64,000 nucleotides of DNA, taken from NCBI GenBank assembly GCA_051652785.1, contig JBOFUX010000051.1, positions 62,001 to 126,000 on the forward strand, read 5' to 3'. Of this stretch, positions 61,160 through 64,000 are shown piece after piece; the first letter of the stretch is position 1, and every line of letters begins with the position of its first letter. The stretch is from JAGNZR01 sp051652785. Lineage in GTDB: Bacteria; Fusobacteriota; Fusobacteriia; Fusobacteriales; Fusobacteriaceae. The translations under genes were made by a program, and so were the position numbers. The notes beneath the pieces are model-generated. The model made no database searches. It had not been told where the DNA came from and saw only the letters and a program-made list of their open reading frames with translations.

Positions 61160-62173
61160 TTAATCGATATCTCTATTTTCTAATTCTTTCATTTCTATTT
61201 TAACTTTTTCTACAAAATCTTCTCTAACGAAAATAGAAGCAGCATTAATTGCATTTTTTATAGCTTTAGCATCTGAACCCCCGTGAGCTTTAACTGAAAT
61301 ATGGTTTAATCCTAAAAAAATTGCCCCTCCATATTCTGAAGAGTCCATTTTTTTTTTCATTTTTTTAAAGACTCCTTGTAAAAAAATTGCTCCTATCTTT
61401 GCTACAAAACTATTTCCTATTTCTTTTTTCAAAAAATCTGTTATAAATCTTACTGTTCCCTCGGTTGTTTTTAAAACAATATTTCCTGTATATCCATCAG
61501 TTACTACAACATCCACATTACCATTTAATATTTCATGAGGTTCTACATTCCCAATAAAATTTATATGATTTTGCTTACTCATAACAGAAAAAGATTCTCT
61601 TGTTAACTCATTTCCTTTCCCTTCTTCTGACCCTATATTTAAAAGACCAACTTTAGGATTTTTAATTCCCAAAGCAATTTCTGAGTATTTGCCGCCTAAT
61701 ATCGCAAAATGATCTAAAAATTCAGGTCTACAATCTGAGTTAGCTCCTACATCCATTATAATTACATGCCCTTTTTTAGTTGGAAAAACTGTGGCTATTG
61801 CTGGTCTTAAAACACCTTTTATTCTTTTTAACTTTAGTTGACTAGCGGTAATTAACGCTCCTGTATTTCCTGCAGACACTGAGGCTTCTGCTTCTTCAAT
61901 TTTTACAAGTTCTAAAGTTACGTTCATAGAGGCATCTTTTTTTGCTCTTACTGATGTCACAGGATCTTCGTGCATTCCAATTATTTCTCTTGCATCTTTT
62001 ATTTCTATTCTTTTTTTATCATAAGTATATTTTTCAAGTTCTTTTTCTATTTTTTCTTTTTGTCCTACTAATATTAAATTTATATCATCAGTTTCATTTA
62101 TAGCTAATATAGCACCCTTTACTGTTTCAAAAGGTGCATTATCTCCACCCATTGCATCTAAAGCAATTTTCAT
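61160..62173 (-). CDS. plsX: Phosphate acyltransferase PlsX
   Basis: Makes acyl phosphate from acyl-ACP for phospholipid synthesis. The 337-residue protein begins MKIALDAMGGDNAPFETVKG, with SAGNTGALI and TDGYTGNIVLKT. It is first in plsX-fabH-fabD-acpP, with two candidate promoters upstream and a huge terminator separating it from rpmF. Confidence 0.97.
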   Translation of the reverse strand: MKIALDAMGGDNAPFETVKGAILAINETDDINLILVGQKEKIEKELEKYTYDKKRIEIKDAREIIGMHEDPVTSVRAKKDASMNVTLELVKIEEAEASVSAGNTGALITASQLKLKRIKGVLRPAIATVFPTKKGHVIIMDVGANSDCRPEFLDHFAILGGKYSEIALGIKNPKVGLLNIGSEEGKGNELTRESFSVMSKQNHINFIGNVEPHEILNGNVDVVVTDGYTGNIVLKTTEGTVRFITDFLKKEIGNSFVAKIGAIFLQGVFKKMKKKMDSSEYGGAIFLGLNHISVKAHGGSDAKAIKNAINAASIFVREDFVEKVKIEMKELENRDID

Positions 62174-62205
62174 TATTTTCCTCCTAAACTAAAACCTCTT
62201 TTTCT

Positions 62206-62234
62206 ATTTTACCATATTTAGAAGAATATTTGAA
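62206..62234 (-). promoter_or_regulatory. Proximal candidate promoter of plsX
   Basis: TTCAAA (62234-62229) and TAAAAT (62211-62206) on the minus strand, 17 bases apart, with TGG before the -10, an extended form. Start would be about 26 bases before the ATG. Confidence 0.35.
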
Positions 62235-62349
62235 TTTTTTTAACAATCTTAAAATTTTATAATTTTTATCTCATCTAAACTAAGTAAAAAAATAAAAAAG
62301 ATTCAAACAGTTTACATTTATAAAATTATTAATATACTATTTTGAACCA

Positions 62350-62378
62350 ATTATATCATAAACTTTTTTAAATAACAA
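62350..62378 (-). promoter_or_regulatory. Distal promoter of the plsX-fab operon
   Basis: TTGTTA (62378-62373) and a perfect TATAAT (62355-62350) on the minus strand, 17 bases apart, giving a long untranslated leader. Confidence 0.6.
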
Positions 62379-62463
62379 AGACCGTTTTTCTAGCTAAATT
62401 TTACAATTAATTTAAATAGATTTATTTTTAACATAATATTTAAAAAATTTTTATTTTTAAACT

Positions 62464-62530
62464 TAACTTAACTTAAAGATAAAAAAAGACTAGATTTAAT
62501 CTAGTCTTTTTTTATCTTTAAGTTAAGTTA
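62464..62530. terminator. Terminator after rpmF with 32-base perfect arms
   Basis: Arms 62464-62495 and 62499-62530 pair without a single mismatch around a three-base loop. The core, GACTAGAT and its complement, is flanked by seven A and seven T, so it can terminate in both directions; the outer part extends the stem to the base next to the rpmF stop codon. Confidence 0.9.
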
Positions 62531-62713
62531 TTACTCAGCTACAGTTTTTAAAACTTGTCTTCCATTATAATCTCCACACTCAAGACAAACTCTGTGTGAT
62601 CTTTTTGGAGCTCCACATTTACCACAAGTCGATAACCCCGTTACAGTTAAAGCATGATGAGATCTTCTCATGTTTTTTTTCGCTTTCGACGTTTTTTTCT
62701 TAGGTACTGCCAT
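62531..62713 (-). CDS. rpmF: 50S ribosomal protein L32
   Basis: The 60-residue protein starts [20 protein letters not shown] and has the zinc cysteines 30, 33, 43 and 46. It follows yceD by 34 bases, the common yceD-rpmF pair preceding plsX and fab genes. Confidence 0.97.
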   Translation of the reverse strand: MAVPKKKTSKAKKNMRRSHHALTVTGLSTCGKCGAPKRSHRVCLECGDYNGRQVLKTVAE

Positions 62714-62747
62714 TTCTATTACCTCCTCATCTTTTAAAGGTTAATCT

Positions 62748-63245
62748 TTAAATTTCTAATAATTTAGCCCATCTGTGATCGATTCCATCATCAGAATACT
62801 TTTTAATATCAGAGTCATCATCACAGAAATTTTCACACGCTGGATAAGGTTCCATGTCTAAAATTATTTGCTGCCTTATTAAATCAGCAATATCAATTTC
62901 ACCATCAGTAGCTTCCTCGAAAGCTTCATCAAGATTAACTTCATTTTCTTCTTTTAAACTCTTTAAATGTATTCTATAACTTTTAGGATCTAAAAATCTC
63001 CAATTAAATTCTCCATCAATATTTTGGGTAATTTCTTTTAGACATCTTACACATTCAACTTTAATCTTTCCAGAATAGCTTCCAGAAACAATAAATATCT
63101 CTCCAACAGCCACATCATTAATTTTATTTACATTTCCATTAACTAGTACTGTTTTTGCGTAATCAAGCCCCTCAATATCATCTAATTTAAAATTAAACTC
63201 ATTAATAGTTTGACCACTAACGAAATCATGAATTTTCAGTTTCAA
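62748..63245 (-). CDS. yceD: YceD (DUF177) family protein
   Basis: The 165-residue protein has CVRCLKEI and the DLIRQQIILDMEPYPAC segment diagnostic of DUF177; members are linked to 23S rRNA or L32 accumulation. The start codon is TTG behind GGGAGG. It is first in the yceD-rpmF unit. Confidence 0.9.
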   Translation of the reverse strand: MKLKIHDFVSGQTINEFNFKLDDIEGLDYAKTVLVNGNVNKINDVAVGEIFIVSGSYSGKIKVECVRCLKEITQNIDGEFNWRFLDPKSYRIHLKSLKEENEVNLDEAFEEATDGEIDIADLIRQQIILDMEPYPACENFCDDDSDIKKYSDDGIDHRWAKLLEI

Positions 63246-63276
63246 AGATAACCTCCCTTATTATATTCACTTGAAT

Positions 63277-63305
63277 ATTTTACAAAAAAAAACAAGTTTT
63301 GTCAA
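63277..63305 (-). promoter_or_regulatory. Promoter of yceD-rpmF
   Basis: A perfect TTGACA (63305-63300) and TAAAAT (63282-63277) on the minus strand, 17 bases apart, with a leader of about 25 bases. Confidence 0.62.
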
Positions 63306-63351
63306 GAATAATTTCTTATTTCACTATATTTTATTATATTTTTCAACAAAA

Positions 63352-64000
63352 TTATACATTAAATAAAAACTCCATTAAATCTCCATCCTTTACAACATAT
63401 TCTTTTCCTTCTAATCTTAATGAACCTGCTTCTTGTGACCCCTTCCAACCTGAATATTTTATAAAATCATTAAACCCCACAACTTTTGCTCTTATAAACC
63501 CTTTTTCAAAATCAGTATGAATCTCTGCTGCTGCTTTGGGAGCTGTTGCGCCTATTTTTATAGTCCAAGCTCTTACTTCTTTCACTCCAGCTGTAAAATA
63601 CGTCTGAAGACCTAATAATTTATATCCAGCTCTTATTAATCTATTGAGCCCTGCTTCGTCTACACCTAGTGCTTCTAAAAATTCATTTTTAGATTCTTCG
63701 TCATCCATTTCCTGAAGCTCTGCTTCAACTTTTGCCGATACAATAACAACTTCTGAACCTAATTTCTCAGCATAAACTCGCACTTTTTCTACATATTCAT
63801 TCCCTGTTACTAAATCATCTTCTGAAACATTCGCTGCAAATATCATTGGTTTCACTGTCAAAAGTTGATAAGCTTTAATTAATTCTGTCTCTTCTTTTGC
63901 AAGTTTCAGTGTTTTTAACAATTTAAGTTCCTCTAAATGCTTATAGCACATTTCTAAAACTGGCATTAGTTGCATTGATTCTTTATTTTTATTCTTAGCT
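63352..64000 (-). CDS. ychF: Ribosome-binding ATPase YchF, C-terminal part
   Basis: The frame stays open past 63975 to the right edge, so the gene is cut and its N-terminal G domain lies outside the window. The visible part has the coiled-coil/helical region, LLTVKPMIFAANVSEDDL, and the TGS-type C-terminus with LQTYFTAGVKEVRAWTI and the AAAEIHTDFEKGFIRAKV segment. YchF/OLA1 binds ATP rather than GTP. Identity is clear from these motifs. Confidence 0.95.
   Translation of the reverse strand, partial: AKNKNKESMQLMPVLEMCYKHLEELKLLKTLKLAKEETELIKAYQLLTVKPMIFAANVSEDDLVTGNEYVEKVRVYAEKLGSEVVIVSAKVEAELQEMDDEESKNEFLEALGVDEAGLNRLIRAGYKLLGLQTYFTAGVKEVRAWTIKIGATAPKAAAEIHTDFEKGFIRAKVVGFNDFIKYSGWKGSQEAGSLRLEGKEYVVKDGDLMEFLFNV

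Larger units (their letters stand above)
62174..62463. other. Long regulatory gap before plsX
   Basis: The 357-base space between plsX and rpmF contains two candidate plsX promoters and the rpmF terminator. The distal promoter would give a leader of about 170 bases. No coding frame or tRNA is visible. A FabT- or FapR-like palindrome was looked for and not found with confidence. Confidence 0.55.

Overview
The window is AT-rich chromosomal DNA from a diderm anaerobe, most likely a member of the Fusobacteriaceae; the genus cannot be fixed from this sequence. Three tandem outer-membrane proteins carry the signal-peptide style and C-terminal phenylalanine of the FomA porin family. An LptD-like lipopolysaccharide exporter and a heptose nucleotidyltransferase imply an LPS outer membrane. 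These sit beside genes usually thought of as Gram-positive (RNase Y, DisA, an RsbW/STAS pair), a mixture typical of fusobacteria. Sixty-eight protein genes are supported, one of them cut by the right edge. No rRNA, tRNA, CRISPR array, insertion sequence or prophage was seen.

Layout. 1-5.2 kb (+ strand): obgE, miaA, then a lipoprotein/RsbW-like/STAS/RNase Y operon ending at a two-way terminator. 5.2-16.4 kb (-): an envelope and translation run of nudix, heptose adenylyltransferase, tsaE, tsaB, trxA, lptD-like, thrS, yebC, then recG. 16.4-24.4 kb: upp, rpmE, RNase H (+), yigZ, a FUSC-type membrane protein, and a coaX-tmcAL-MFS-comEC operon. 24.5-28.8 kb: a secreted protein and three paralogous porins, each porin with its own promoter and terminator. 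29-32.2 kb: rplM-rpsI behind a structured leader, a gene of unknown function, ispA and xseB. 32.2-36.1 kb: prfA-prmC-queA-rsmD. 36.2-37.5 kb: an ECF sigma factor with a small membrane protein and a Spy/CpxP-like periplasmic protein. 37.5-42.2 kb: miaB, rho, an M23 peptidase and ispG. 42.5-44 kb: an alanine-type symporter (+). 44-49 kb (-): a nucleoside catabolism operon deoA-deoC-deoB-deoD-cdd plus an 8-oxoguanine glycosylase, with a divergent Crp/Fnr-type regulator and a nearby BMP-family lipoprotein. 51-58.8 kb (-): fabF, rnc, radical SAM, rng, coaD, radA, disA and a small metal-binding protein. 58.9-63.2 kb (-): yceD-rpmF, then plsX-fabH-fabD-acpP. The window ends inside ychF.

How it works together. 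Most genes are housekeeping: ribosome assembly, tRNA modification, RNA decay, fatty-acid synthesis and DNA repair. The envelope theme (LptD, heptose transfer, porins, LysM-M23 peptidase, sigma/Spy-like cassette) and the nucleoside theme (deo operon, cdd, upp, BMP lipoprotein, Crp-like regulator) give local functional clusters. Nearly every transcription unit is closed by a strong, often bidirectional hairpin, and good -35/-10 pairs can be read in front of many operons. The least ordinary items are the sigma/membrane/Spy-like cassette with a sigma-E-like promoter, the porin trio with G-runs of different length in front of their start codons, PrmC with a doubled N-terminal domain, the cysteine-free LptD-like protein, and a 32-bp perfect hairpin behind rpmF.
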